Shown: in pieces, positions 55,776 to 64,000 of the stretch
How the letters are laid out: each line of letters opens with the position of its first letter
Numbering within the stretch: position 1 is the first letter of the stretch
Source: Microterricola gilva
GTDB taxonomy: Bacteria; Actinomycetota; Actinomycetes; Actinomycetales; Microbacteriaceae
Assembly: GCF_004217495.1 (NCBI RefSeq)
Contig: NZ_SHLC01000001.1
Coordinates: 1,550,001 to 1,614,000, forward strand
Direction of reading: 5' to 3'
DNA: 64,000 bases
Notes under the pieces: model-generated
What the model was told of the DNA's origin: nothing
What the model saw: the letters and a program-made list of their open reading frames with translations, nothing else
Database searches by the model: none
Translations under genes and position numbers: made by a program

Positions 55776-56598
55776 CGCCGCCCAGCTGCGCGAAGCCGCG
55801 GCGGACGGCCGGTTCGACGATCTCCTCCGGTAGCCCGGAGTCGGCCGCGATCCGGGTCGTCGCGGCTGCGACGCCGAGCCGCTCTGCGTGCGCGGCGGTG
55901 ATCGCATCCGCGACGGCGCCAAGCTCGGCGGCCTGCCGGAGCATGAACCGGCGGTCCACCGCCTTCCCATGACCGGGAATGACGACGTCAGTCCCGCCCA
56001 CCTCCGCGGCGAGATCGCGAATGACCTGCGGCCAGGTGAACGGGAAGGATCCGGAGCCGAACATCGGCGGGCCGGACTCCTCCACGATGTCGCCGACGAT
56101 CCAGCAGTCGGCGTCCGGAATGTGCACGACGAGATCGGTGTCGGTGTGGCCGGGCGGCAGCGGGATGAGGCGCGCCGCGCGGCCGCCGAGGTCGAGTTCG
56201 CGGGACTCGCCGAGCAGCTCGTGCGGCGGGGTGAGAACGACATCCGCCCAGTCGTACTGCGGCTGTGCGGCGGGATCGGCCGTCCAGACGTCGAGGCGCG
56301 GCTGTTCGAAGTCACGGAAGTGCGCCGGGATGCGTCGGTGCCCGTAGATGGTGGCCGTGCCGCCGAACTCCTGGTTGCCGAAGCTGTGGTCGTAGTGGGC
56401 GTGGGTGTTCACGACCCAGCGGATCGGCCCGAGCTTCAGCGCATCGACATCGGCACGGAGTTCGGCCGCTTCGCGAGGATTGCAGCGAGTGTCGACGAGG
56501 AGGAGCCCGTCGTCGCCGCGCACGAGCACGGTTGAGATGTCGATCGGGTGGTAGCGCGCGTGCCAGACGCCGTCTGCGACTTCAGCCCAATCCGTCAT
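55765..56598 (-). CDS. MBL-fold metallo-hydrolase
   Basis: The 277-residue beta-lactamase-fold protein has the zinc site NTHAHYDHSFGN, PPGHTDTDLVVHIP, DIVEE and VVIPGHGKAVD. It is likely an esterase or lactonase of unknown substrate. Confidence 0.88.
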   Translation of the reverse strand: MTDWAEVADGVWHARYHPIDISTVLVRGDDGLLLVDTRCNPREAAELRADVDALKLGPIRWVVNTHAHYDHSFGNQEFGGTATIYGHRRIPAHFRDFEQPRLDVWTADPAAQPQYDWADVVLTPPHELLGESRELDLGGRAARLIPLPPGHTDTDLVVHIPDADCWIVGDIVEESGPPMFGSGSFPFTWPQVIRDLAAEVGGTDVVIPGHGKAVDRRFMLRQAAELGAVADAITAAHAERLGVAAATTRIAADSGLPEEIVEPAVRRGFAQLGGATP

Positions 56599-56643
56599 GG
56601 CTCGATCCTATTGGCGCCGCCTGCCTGCGGGTAGCATGGCGTC

Positions 56644-57126
56644 GTGCTGAGCGAGTGGACGGACTTCTTCGTCGCCTCAGCCGGGGCCGCCGCGGCCCTG
56701 GCCGGCCTCATCATCGTGGCCGTCAGCGGTGACGTCGATCGGGTCATCGCGATTCCCGGCATGGCCTCACGAGCCGGCGTCGCGATCGCGCTGCTGGTGA
56801 TGTCCACGCTCATTGCGCTCGGCGCGCTGATCCCGCACAGCTCGGCGCTGGGCTACGGCGCGCTCGTCGTCCTCACTGGGCTCGTTGCCACGCTGCTCGC
56901 GACGCTCTCGCTGCTGCGCCTCGTGCGCTCGCGCACCGGTTCCCTCAGCGAGGCGTTCCTGAAGGGCGCGTTCGGCGTGCTGCCGGCGCTCCTCGCCGTG
57001 ATCGGCGGTGTGCTGGTGATGCTCGGGACGGATGCCGGACTCGGCCGGGTGGCCACCGGCATCCTGCTCGCCGTGGTCTTCTCCGTGATCTCATCGTGGG
57101 TGATCCTGATCGAGATCCGCCGCTGA
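56644..57126 (+). CDS. hypothetical four-helix membrane protein
   Basis: I do not recognise a family. The 160-residue product has four strongly hydrophobic stretches (about 11-30, 42-62, 70-92, 105-155) with short polar loops and no catalytic motif. The GTG start is just downstream of the divergent MBL gene. Confidence 0.6.
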   Translation: MLSEWTDFFVASAGAAAALAGLIIVAVSGDVDRVIAIPGMASRAGVAIALLVMSTLIALGALIPHSSALGYGALVVLTGLVATLLATLSLLRLVRSRTGSLSEAFLKGAFGVLPALLAVIGGVLVMLGTDAGLGRVATGILLAVVFSVISSWVILIEIRR

Positions 57127-57152
57127 GCTGAGCAATGCCCGGCGCCGTTCGG

Positions 57153-57190
57153 GGGCCCGAAATGCTGTCAATCACGGCGTTTTCGGGCCC
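57153..57190. repeat. inverted repeat after the four-helix protein gene
   Basis: GGGCCCGAAA and TTTCGGGCCC pair perfectly over ten bases with an 18-base loop. It may be a terminator, though it lacks a T-run, or a GC-rich REP-like element. Confidence 0.4.
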
Positions 57191-57279
57191 TCGGCCCCCG
57201 GCGCTCGATAGCCTTGTCAGCGGATGCTCAGGGTTGCGCAACCATGCCCAATTACCTCACCTCGGAGACTCAGCCCCGC

Positions 57280-58401
57280 ATGTCACAGTTCCACGAAGAC
57301 ACCCCTTCGGCCCGCGCCAACGTCGGCGCGCCGCTGCCGAGCAAGGCCGAGCTCAAGCGCTGGCGCCAGTACCTCGCGAACGAGCGGGCGGAGGCCGCGG
57401 TGTACCGCGAGCTGGCCGCGCACCGCGACGGCGAGGAACGCGAGATCCTGCTCGCCCTGGCCGATGCCGAGGGCCGCCACGAGGCGCACTGGCGTGAGCT
57501 GCTCGGAGAAGAGGCTGGAGCGCCACTGCGCGCCGACATCCGCACGCGCGCGCTCGGCTGGCTTGCCCGTCGCTTCGGCTCGATCTTCGTGCTCGCGCTC
57601 GCGCAGCGGGCGGAGAGCGCATCGCCGTACTCCAGCGATCCGCACGCCACCTCGGCGATGGCCGCCGACGAGCGCATTCACGAGGAGGTCGTGCGCGGAC
57701 TCGCCGCCCGCGGTCGACTGCGGCTTTCCGGCACGTTCCGGGCGGCCGTCTTCGGCGCCAACGACGGCCTCGTCTCCAACCTGGCCCTCGTGCTCGGCAT
57801 CGGAGCGACCGGCGTCTCCAGTGCGTTCGTGCTGTTCAGCGGCATCGCGGGTCTGCTCGCGGGCGCGCTCTCGATGGGAGCGGGGGAGTACGTCTCCGTG
57901 CGCTCCCAGCGTGAGCTGCTCGACGCGTCCAACCCCGACCCGGATGCCGACAAGGCGCTGCCCGACCTCGACGTTGACGCGAATGAGCTCGCCCTCGTGT
58001 ACCGCGCCCGCGGTATGGACGAAGCCGAGGCCGAACGCCACGCCGCCCGCGTGATCACGCGGATCCACGCGCAGGGCGCCCCACTCACCGGGCCGGTCGG
58101 AACGATCGACGACCACGAGGCGATCGGCACCGGCTGGGGAGCGGCGCTCTCGAGCTTCTGCTTCTTCGCCTCCGGCGCGATTATCCCCGTACTGCCATAC
58201 ATCTTCGGGCTGCAGGGCCTTGCGGCCGTGATCGTCGCCGTCGTGCTCGTCGGCATCGCGCTGCTCGTGACCGGCGCCGTCGTCGGCCTGCTCTCCGGTG
58301 CTCCGCCGCTGCGCCGGGCGATGCGCCAGCTGGGCATCGGTCTCGGCGCGGCCGCGGTCACCTACGTGCTCGGCCTCGCGTTCGGCACAACGGTCGGCTA
58401 G
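57280..58401 (+). CDS. ferritin-like/Er domain fused to VIT1/CCC1 iron or manganese transporter
   Basis: The protein has two parts. About residues 20-130 are a rubrerythrin-like domain (LANERAEAAVYRELAAH, LADAEGRHEAHW) with Glu/His metal ligands. Then a VIT1/CCC1 transporter follows: FGANDGLVSNLALVLGIG, SMGAGEYVSVRSQREL, and three to four further helices. Er-VIT fusions move Fe or Mn out of the cytoplasm. The start is uncertain; 57244 is an in-frame ATG upstream. Confidence 0.85.
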   Translation: MSQFHEDTPSARANVGAPLPSKAELKRWRQYLANERAEAAVYRELAAHRDGEEREILLALADAEGRHEAHWRELLGEEAGAPLRADIRTRALGWLARRFGSIFVLALAQRAESASPYSSDPHATSAMAADERIHEEVVRGLAARGRLRLSGTFRAAVFGANDGLVSNLALVLGIGATGVSSAFVLFSGIAGLLAGALSMGAGEYVSVRSQRELLDASNPDPDADKALPDLDVDANELALVYRARGMDEAEAERHAARVITRIHAQGAPLTGPVGTIDDHEAIGTGWGAALSSFCFFASGAIIPVLPYIFGLQGLAAVIVAVVLVGIALLVTGAVVGLLSGAPPLRRAMRQLGIGLGAAAVTYVLGLAFGTTVG

Positions 58402-58808
58402 GCGGCCGGAGCCTGCGCGACGCGCACGGTGTTGCCCGACGGGTCGCGGAACGCGCAGTCGCGCGGGCCCCAGCCCTGGTCCATCGGTTCCTGCAGGACC
58501 TCTGCGCCGGATGCGCGCACCGTCTCGAAGAGGGTGTCGACGTCATCCGAGCGGAAGACCACCAGGGGCAGCACGCCCTTGGTGAGCAGCTCCTGCATGG
58601 CGTCTCCGTCGGCCTGGGAACGACCGGCGTGGGGGACAGAGAGGACGATTCCGAGGCCGGGCTGCGCATCGCTGCCGAGCGTGACCCAGCGGTATTCGCC
58701 GGATGCCACGTCGTTCTGTACCTCGAGGCCGAGAGCGTCCCGGTAGAAACCGAGCGCCTCGTCGACGTCGTTGACGGTGATGTTGGTGTACTGGAGTGCG
58801 ATTGTCAT
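58398..58808 (-). CDS. VOC (glyoxalase/bleomycin-resistance fold) protein
   Basis: The 136-residue protein has the VOC pattern ITVNDVDEALGFYRDALGLE and DCAFRDPSGNTVRV, with metal-ligand-like residues in paired beta-alpha-beta motifs. Substrate unknown. It follows the AraC gene by ten bases on the same strand, so it is probably controlled by it. The start at 58808 is the family position; the overlong upstream frame is not used. Confidence 0.85.
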   Translation of the reverse strand: MTIALQYTNITVNDVDEALGFYRDALGLEVQNDVASGEYRWVTLGSDAQPGLGIVLSVPHAGRSQADGDAMQELLTKGVLPLVVFRSDDVDTLFETVRASGAEVLQEPMDQGWGPRDCAFRDPSGNTVRVAQAPAA

Positions 58809-58818
58809 GACCACGAAG

Positions 58819-59277
58819 TTACGCCGCAGTCGTGTCGCTCGCTTCTCCATTTCTGCTCGATGCTGAGGCGCCTGTCGCCGGAGCGCGCGTCGGGCGGGTG
58901 GTGGCCATCGCCACGCAGGCCGGCATCGCAGCGACCGCGGCGTGGGGGCGGCTGCGGTAGGCGCTCGGGGTTTCTCCGGCGATCTCGGTGAAGCGGGAAC
59001 TGAACGAGCCGAGCGAGGTACAGCCGACGGCCATGCACGCCTCGGTCACGCTCACGCCGGCGCGGAGCAGCGCCATCGCGCGCTCGATCCTGCGCGTCAT
59101 CAGGTAGCTGTACGGCGTTTCACCGTATGCGGCGCGGAAGCTCCGCGAGAAGTGGGCTGGCGACATGAGAGCCTTCGCCGCCATCGTCGGAACGTCGAGC
59201 GGCTCGGCATAGTCGCGGTCGATCAGGTCCCGGGCGCGGCGCAGGCAGGCAAGGTTCTCCAGCTCCTGCGGCGTCAT
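58819..59277 (-). CDS. AraC-type regulator
   Basis: This 152-residue protein is mostly the paired helix-turn-helix of AraC: FSRSFRAAYGETPYSYLMTR and MAVGCTSLGSFSSRFTEIAG. It has a short, disordered C-terminal tail and no N-terminal sensor domain. It is the first gene of a two-gene unit with the VOC protein. Confidence 0.88.
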   Translation of the reverse strand: MTPQELENLACLRRARDLIDRDYAEPLDVPTMAAKALMSPAHFSRSFRAAYGETPYSYLMTRRIERAMALLRAGVSVTEACMAVGCTSLGSFSSRFTEIAGETPSAYRSRPHAAVAAMPACVAMATTRPTRAPATGASASSRNGEASDTTAA

Positions 59278-59307
59278 GCTTACACGCTAGCACCGGGGCG
59301 TTGCTGT

Positions 59308-60699
59308 CTAGAAGGGCGGGGTGTCCGGGTAGTCCGCGGTGGTTTCGACAGGCTCAACCGGCGGAGGCGGGCCAAACGGCGGGGCTGGCGGGTCGCCCGG
59401 GGGTCTTCGGCCGCTGGGCGGGGCCGGGTGGGTGTCGTAGATACGGCCGGCCGGGCTGACCCAGCGCAGGCCGCCCTGGCCCAGCTGCCGGACCCTCCAG
59501 CGGGAGTTGTGCTTGAGCCGGTGATGCTTCTTGCACAACACCGCCAGGTTGTCCTCTTCGCTGAGCCCGTCGTACCCGAACGGCTGGGTGTGGTCGATCT
59601 CCGCGCGTTCGGCCTTCCGGGTGCAGCCGGGGAAGCGGCAGATCTGGTCGCGATAGAGGATCCACCGGCGCAGCGCTTTCGTGAGTGGATACTTCCGTGG
59701 GTCCAGTTGCAGCGGGGTGCCGTCGACCGGGTCGACGAGGATCCGGTGCAGCGTCGGGGCGGCGGCGACCAGGCGGCGGGCGGTATCGGCGTCGATCGGC
59801 CCGTAGCCGTGGAGCTCCGCCGGGTCGTCGGACTGGCCGACGAGGGTCGCGCACGGGATCGTGAGTTTCGGCACGGCGACGAAGACCTCGGGGCGGGAGA
59901 ACGCCAGCCCGGGCATCCGCGACTTTGAAGTGCCGCCTGCGGGTGGACTGAGCAGCAGTTCGGCGGCGATGTCCGCTTCCAGCTGGGCGTGCGTCCCCGA
60001 GGTCAGCGCCCCTGCCGTGTCGGGCAGGTCGGCGGTGTCGAGGGCTTCAGCCTGGGCTTGGTCGGCGAGGTGACTGATCCTCTCGGTGATCGCGATCGCC
60101 TTCTCCGCCTCCAAGTGGAGGTGCAACCACGCCATGCCGTCGGCGTCCGGTTCGAACCAGAGCCGGCGTTCCGCCCGACCCTTCGCCGCGCGGACCGTCA
60201 AAGAGTCGGGGTGGAGGCGTTCCCGAATCCGAGCCGCCGTCCGCCGGAAGGCGGTCGGGGTCTGCGTGGCCGCCTTGAGAAGCGCCTCGGCTTCGAAGCG
60301 GGCGTGCAACTCCGGTGGGAGAGTGACGGCCTGGGCGAGGATCTCACGGACGTGCCGTTGCCCGACCGTGCCCGCGGCGAGGGCGGCCAACGACCGGGTA
60401 AAGATCGTGCCGAGTTGTTTGGCCTCGTAGATGAGGCCGGTCATCGTGCGCTCATGCACCCGCAGTGCGAGGGCGAGTTCGGAGGTGATGCTGCGGAGCG
60501 CGAACTCCTCCTCGATCCGTCGCGACTTCCCCATCGGATCCGCGGTCGCGATCGCGTGGGCGCGGGCGGTTTCGATGAACCGGTACTGCTCCGCCTGGGC
60601 GGCACCGATCGAGGATTGGACCGCGGCGAGGCCGTTGAGGCATCCGGTGATGACCGGGTCGGTGGCCGATCCGGGGAGCTGTAGCAGTGCTTCGCTCAT
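59308..60699 (-). CDS. DUF222-HNH endonuclease-like protein, copy 2
   Basis: This 463-residue paralogue of the gene at 42190-43608 has the same DUF222 core and HNH motif (CRFPGC, AEIDHTQPF, LAVLCKKHHRLKH). The middle stretch around RERLHPDSLTVRAAKGR to HLADQAQAEALD is identical in protein, while many codons differ at DNA level. The linker is shorter and the N-terminus diverges at about residues 20-35. The tail ends PVEPVETTADYPDTPPF, with VEPVET encoded by the REP. Confidence 0.88.
   Translation of the reverse strand: MSEALLQLPGSATDPVITGCLNGLAAVQSSIGAAQAEQYRFIETARAHAIATADPMGKSRRIEEEFALRSITSELALALRVHERTMTGLIYEAKQLGTIFTRSLAALAAGTVGQRHVREILAQAVTLPPELHARFEAEALLKAATQTPTAFRRTAARIRERLHPDSLTVRAAKGRAERRLWFEPDADGMAWLHLHLEAEKAIAITERISHLADQAQAEALDTADLPDTAGALTSGTHAQLEADIAAELLLSPPAGGTSKSRMPGLAFSRPEVFVAVPKLTIPCATLVGQSDDPAELHGYGPIDADTARRLVAAAPTLHRILVDPVDGTPLQLDPRKYPLTKALRRWILYRDQICRFPGCTRKAERAEIDHTQPFGYDGLSEEDNLAVLCKKHHRLKHNSRWRVRQLGQGGLRWVSPAGRIYDTHPAPPSGRRPPGDPPAPPFGPPPPVEPVETTADYPDTPPF
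59341..59360. repeat. REP-like palindrome inside the 3' end of HNH copy 2
   Basis: TTTCGACAGGCTCAACC in the same place in the gene as in copy 1, encoding VEPVET. Confidence 0.8.
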
Positions 60700-60759
60700 G
60701 CCTAGATCGTCTCACCGACCACCGACAAGACTTTTCGCAAACAGGCTCCGAATCAGGGG

Positions 60760-60768
60760 TTATCCACA
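60760..60768. promoter_or_regulatory. DnaA-box-like TTATCCACA upstream of HNH copy 2
   Basis: TTATCCACA lies 61 bases upstream of the HNH start in the same GGGGTTATCCACAGG context as for copy 1. Confidence 0.5.
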
Positions 60769-60804
60769 GGCGGCACCGACCGTGACCCAACCGAGACCTG
60801 CGGG

Positions 60805-60825
60805 GGTTTCGACAGGCTCAACCAG
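60805..60825. repeat. REP-like palindrome upstream of HNH copy 2
   Basis: TTTCGACAGGCTCAACC upstream of the start, direct in orientation to the copy at 59341-59360, so this HNH gene is also bracketed. Confidence 0.8.
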
Positions 60826-60831
60826 CGGACT

Positions 60832-60960
60832 TTCCGGCGAGGGCTCAGGGCTTCGGGACTTCGTCCCTCAAGCCAACGTGGGTTGCGGGAGTTCCCGGCG
60901 AGGGCTCGGGGCTTCGGTCGCTGGCGCTCCCTCGAGCCAGCGTGGGAGTCGGGGGTTCCC
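60832..60960. repeat. tandem REP-associated units upstream of HNH copy 2
   Basis: Two imperfect units of about 60 bases, each starting TTCCGGCGAGGGCT or TTCCCGGCGAGGGCT, sit in tandem; a shorter third begins at about 60957. The second includes the CGCTGGC / GCCAGCG hairpin (60919-60942) seen at 43767-43790. The 286-base gap between HNH copy 2 and DUF3097 is mostly this repeat. Confidence 0.65.
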
Positions 60961-60985
60961 AGCAAGCGCCTGCGAGGGCTCCGGA

Positions 60986-61822
60986 CTACGGGGCGGTGAC
61001 GAAGTCGATCAGCTCTTCGACGCGGCCGAGCAGGGCCGGCTCGAGGTCCGCGAAAGTGCGCACCTGCCCGAGGATGCGCTGCCAGGCACGGGCGATGTCC
61101 GCCTGCTCATCGTGCGGCCAGCCGAAACTCGCGCAGATGCCCTTCTTCCACTCCACGGTGCGCGGGATGGTCGGCCAGACCTTGATGCCGAGCCTCTCGG
61201 GCTTCACCGCCTGCCAGATGTCGATGTAGGGGTGGCCGACGACGAGCACGTGCGTGCCATACGGGCCGGCGGCGACGGCATCCGCGATTCTGCTCTCCTT
61301 GGAGCCCTTCACGAGGTGGTCGACGAGCACGCCGACCTTGCGGCCGGGTCCCGGCTTGAACTCGCGCACGATCGCGTCGAGGTCATCGACGCCCTCGAGG
61401 TACTCCACGACGACGCCCTCGATGCGGAGGTCGGCGCCCCACACCTTCTCCACGAGCTCGGCGTCGTGCCGACCCTCCACGAAGATGCGGCTCGGCAGGG
61501 CGACGCGCGCCGCGGCGTTCTCGACGGCGAAAGATCCGGATGCCGTGCGCCCCCGCCCGGCCGGGGCGGCCTTCTGCGGCGCGACCAGCACCACGGGCTT
61601 GCCGTCGAGCAGGAAGCCGGGCCCGAGCGGGAACAGCCGGAGCTTGCCGAAGCGGTCCTCGAGCGTGACGATGTTCTTCTCGATGCGCACAACGGCACCG
61701 CAGAAACCGGTCGCGACCTCCTCGATCACGAGGTCCTTCGTTGCGGCCTTTTCGGGGATCACGGGGCGGCCGGCCTTGCGCCAGTCACCCGCCAGTACAT
61801 CGGAGCCGTAGCGGTCGTTCAT
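60986..61822 (-). CDS. DUF3097 family protein
   Basis: This protein of about 278 residues matches DUF3097 (NDRYGSDVLAGDWRKAG, FVEGRHDAELVEKVWG, GVLVDHLVKGSKE, YIDIWQAVKPERLG). FVEGRHDAEL resembles a Toprim-like strand with acidic residues, and DHLV another, so a nucleic acid role is possible. The true function is unknown. Confidence 0.85.
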   Translation of the reverse strand: MNDRYGSDVLAGDWRKAGRPVIPEKAATKDLVIEEVATGFCGAVVRIEKNIVTLEDRFGKLRLFPLGPGFLLDGKPVVLVAPQKAAPAGRGRTASGSFAVENAAARVALPSRIFVEGRHDAELVEKVWGADLRIEGVVVEYLEGVDDLDAIVREFKPGPGRKVGVLVDHLVKGSKESRIADAVAAGPYGTHVLVVGHPYIDIWQAVKPERLGIKVWPTIPRTVEWKKGICASFGWPHDEQADIARAWQRILGQVRTFADLEPALLGRVEELIDFVTAP

Positions 61823-61870
61823 CACCTATCGAGGTTAACGGATGCGGCCAGCGCTTCGGTGACCGCCGGC

Positions 61871-62314
61871 TCAGTTGGCTGAGTCGGCCGCCTTGCGGAT
61901 GTGCTCCGTGATCACCCGCTCCGTCTCCGGGGTCAACGCGAGCAGCGCGAAGGAGGTGACCCAGATATCGCCGTCATCGAGTTGTGCCGATTCCTCGAAG
62001 CCGAGGGTCGCGTATCGAGTGGTGAACTTCGAGGCGGCCTTGAAGAACACAACGATCTTGCCGCTGGCGTCGGCGTATGCCGGGAAGCCGTACCAGGTCT
62101 TGGGAACCAGATGAGGAGCCACCTCGGAGACGATCCGGTCGATCCCCTCTGCGAGAACTCGGTCATCATCCGGCAGCTCGGCGATCGCCTCGCGGACAGC
62201 GGCCTCTCCGGCGGCGCGGCTCTTCCCGGCCTTCTCCTGCGCGCGCAGCTCGGCGGCGCGCTGCTTGACGGCCTCGCGCTCCTCTACGGAAAGTCCGCTG
62301 CTCTTCTCAGTCAT
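61871..62314 (-). CDS. DUF1801/iron-chaperone-like (YdhG-type) protein
   Basis: The 147-residue protein has a helical, charged N-terminus and a DUF1801-like C-terminal domain (VPKTWYGFPAYADASGKIVV, FTTRYATLGFEESAQLDDG). The family's role is not established. The ATG at 62314 sits behind AAGGAGTACG. Confidence 0.75.
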   Translation of the reverse strand: MTEKSSGLSVEEREAVKQRAAELRAQEKAGKSRAAGEAAVREAIAELPDDDRVLAEGIDRIVSEVAPHLVPKTWYGFPAYADASGKIVVFFKAASKFTTRYATLGFEESAQLDDGDIWVTSFALLALTPETERVITEHIRKAADSAN

Positions 62315-62414
62315 GTCGTACTCCTTGTCGTCGTATGGTGGCCGTTCCCGACCCACGATCACACTACGACCAGCTGGGTGGCCGCACTTCTCGAATCCTG
62401 CTCGATACCGACGG

Positions 62415-64000
62415 TCAGCGGAAGTCCCGCGAGCGCTGCGCCGCGCTCACCCCGAGCGTCTCGAAACGGTCGGCGAGCAGGTTGACGACGCCCTCCTCCG
62501 TGCGTTCCAGGATGCCGCGCACGATCAGCGCGGGGGATTCGCGGGCGATCCGCCGATAGCGCGTCCACACGCCGACGCTCGCGATCACGTTGAGGGTTCC
62601 CGTCTCGTCCTCAATGTTGAGGAAGGTGATGCCGCCGGCCGTTCCCGGTCGCTGCCTGTGTGTCACAACGCCGCCGACCTCGACCCGCCGCCCGGATTCT
62701 GCCGTCTGCATCGCCGAGACGGCCAGCGCGCCACGGCGGTCCAGCTGCTCGCGCACGTGCCGCACCGGGTGGTCGTCCGGCGAGATGCCCGTCGCCCAGA
62801 GGTCATAGACCACCTGCTCGGCCGCGCTCAGGATCGGCAGCAGCGGCGGCTGCAGCACCACGACGGAACCCTCGAGGTACTGGGCGCGGTCCTGCGCGGC
62901 GTCGCCGGCGCTCCACAACGCCTCCCGCCGCTCCAGGCCGAGCCCCGAAAACGCCCCGGCGGCGGCGAGCGCCTCCAGCTGGGCGGTGTCGAGGCCGACC
63001 CGGCGCGAGACGTCGGCCATGCTGCGGTAGGGGCCGCCAGTCGCGCGCTCCGCCACGATGCGCTCGGCCAGCGCCTCGCCGATGCCGGCGACGTCGGCGA
63101 GGCCGAGCCGCACGGCGTACGCGCCGTCGCGCCGGTGGGCGGCCGTCTCATCGGTCTGGCTCCGCTCGAAGGTCTCCGGCACAGCCGCTTGCTGCCTCTG
63201 CACGCAGCTCGGGCGGCCGGTCAGCAGCGGGGCGGAGCCCGGAGCGGCATCCGCTGCGCCCAGGTCCACCCGTTCGAGCACGGCATGTGCCTCTGAGCGC
63301 AGGATGTCTGGACGCCGCACCTCGACGCCGTGGCGTCTGGCATCCGCCGTCAGGGTCTGCGGTGAGTAGAAGCCCATCGGCTGCGCGCGCAGCAGGGCGG
63401 CGAGGAAGACGCCGGGGTAGTGCAGCTTGATCCAGGAGCTGGCGTAGACGAGCAGTGCGAAGCTCAGCGAGTGGCTCTCGGCGAAGCCGAAGTTGGCGAA
63501 GGCCTCGATCTTGGCGTAGATCACGTCGGCTGTCGCCTCGTCGATGCCGTTCTCCGCCATGCCGGCGTAGAGCTTGGCCTTCAGACGCCCGATCTTCTCG
63601 ACCCCGCGCTTGGAGCCCATCGCCCGGCGCAGCAGATCGGCGTCCTCCGCCGAGCAGTTGCCGACGGCGACGGCCATCTGCATGAGCTGCTCCTGGAAGA
63701 TCGGGATGCCGAGGGTGCGCTCAAGCACCGGCTCCAGCTTCGGGTGCATGTACGTCACCTCCTCCTTACCGGTCTTGCGCCGGATGTACGGGTGCACGGC
63801 GCCGCCCTGCACCGGACCCGGCCGGATCAGCGCGATCTCGATGACGAGATCGTAGAAGCGGCGCGGTTTCAGCCGGGGGAGCGTGCCCATCTGGGCCCGG
63901 CTCTCCACCTGGAACACGCCGATCGAGTCGGCCCGGCAGAGCATGTCGTAGACGCCGGCCTCCTCCTTGGGCATGGTGTCGAGGCTCCACTCCTCGCCGA
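62415..64000 (-). CDS. dnaE2: error-prone DNA polymerase DnaE2, C-terminal part (5' truncated by window edge)
   Basis: The frame is open to base 64000, so only the last 527 or so residues of a protein of about 1100 are present. Segments seen are GVFQVESRAQMGTLPRLKP and GIPIFQEQLMQMAVAVG, then FANFGFAESHSLSFALLVY; a C-terminal OB domain follows (FLNIEDETGTLNVI) and the SRDFR tail is a hallmark of DnaE2. It takes part in SOS mutagenesis with ImuA/ImuB in other actinobacteria; neither is in the window. Confidence 0.93.
   Translation of the reverse strand, partial: GEEWSLDTMPKEEAGVYDMLCRADSIGVFQVESRAQMGTLPRLKPRRFYDLVIEIALIRPGPVQGGAVHPYIRRKTGKEEVTYMHPKLEPVLERTLGIPIFQEQLMQMAVAVGNCSAEDADLLRRAMGSKRGVEKIGRLKAKLYAGMAENGIDEATADVIYAKIEAFANFGFAESHSLSFALLVYASSWIKLHYPGVFLAALLRAQPMGFYSPQTLTADARRHGVEVRRPDILRSEAHAVLERVDLGAADAAPGSAPLLTGRPSCVQRQQAAVPETFERSQTDETAAHRRDGAYAVRLGLADVAGIGEALAERIVAERATGGPYRSMADVSRRVGLDTAQLEALAAAGAFSGLGLERREALWSAGDAAQDRAQYLEGSVVVLQPPLLPILSAAEQVVYDLWATGISPDDHPVRHVREQLDRRGALAVSAMQTAESGRRVEVGGVVTHRQRPGTAGGITFLNIEDETGTLNVIASVGVWTRYRRIARESPALIVRGILERTEEGVVNLLADRFETLGVSAAQRSRDFR

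Overview
The window is high-GC actinobacterial DNA, most likely from a member of the Microbacteriaceae. This is inferred from the gene content: paired DUF222-HNH genes with TTTCGACAGGCTCAACC-type palindromic repeats, a DUF3099/SURF1/FabG neighbourhood, a zinc-independent type B L31, actinobacterial-type glgA/glgC, DUF3097 and DnaE2. Genes are tightly packed with many 4- or 8-base start/stop overlaps, and no gene-free stretch exceeds about 300 bases. I see no rRNA, tRNA, CRISPR array, transposase or integrase.

Region by region. 1-11674 is a phenylacetate catabolism locus: the 3' end of paaZ, a membrane glycosyltransferase, the TetR repressor paaR, and divergently paaABCDE plus an enoyl-CoA hydratase/isomerase (probably paaG). 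PaaABCE epoxidises phenylacetyl-CoA, the PaaG-like enzyme isomerises the epoxide, and PaaZ opens and oxidises the ring. This locus is interrupted at 2219-6434 by a lower-GC two-gene module: a PD-(D/E)XK-type nuclease followed by a Ski2-like SF2 helicase, the layout of Hachiman/AbpAB-type anti-phage systems. The module is bracketed by two versions of the 3' end of paaR.

11643-15117 holds an agmatine deiminase coupled to an amidase, with a divergent TetR regulator and a clear palindromic operator. 15124-20898 has MepB-like, DUF305 and GH114 genes and a heterodimeric ABC exporter with one degenerate ATPase site. 20895-22895 has a GntR regulator and a divergent MFS transporter that carries a frameshift. 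22870-31936 has mixed genes: a zinc-finger/VSR-like nuclease, nitronate monooxygenase plus MpaB-type oxygenase, a GH3 lipoprotein, YceI, an endonuclease/exonuclease/phosphatase protein, a TMEM175 channel with a FUSC exporter, and an AlkZ-like winged-helix protein. 32073-41329 has ABC-F, SURF1, DUF3099, FabG, SerB, the glgC/glgA pair, an ABC ATPase and rpmE2. 41409-60699 has a DEDDh exonuclease, two paralogous DUF222-HNH genes about 17 kb apart, treS, a hydrolase, GT4, a sirtuin, an rRNA/tRNA methyltransferase, a DD-carboxypeptidase, an SGNH hydrolase, a DEVH helicase, a PLP trans-sulfuration enzyme with its Lrp regulator, an MBL hydrolase, an iron transporter and an AraC/VOC pair. The window ends in DUF3097, a DUF1801-like gene and the 3' part of dnaE2.

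The most notable feature is the nuclease-helicase module at the 3' end of paaR. The two flanking paaR tails differ only at synonymous third positions plus one in-frame six-base indel and the stop codon. They therefore look like orthologous ends from different strains, so the module probably arrived recently together with its own copy of the gene end.
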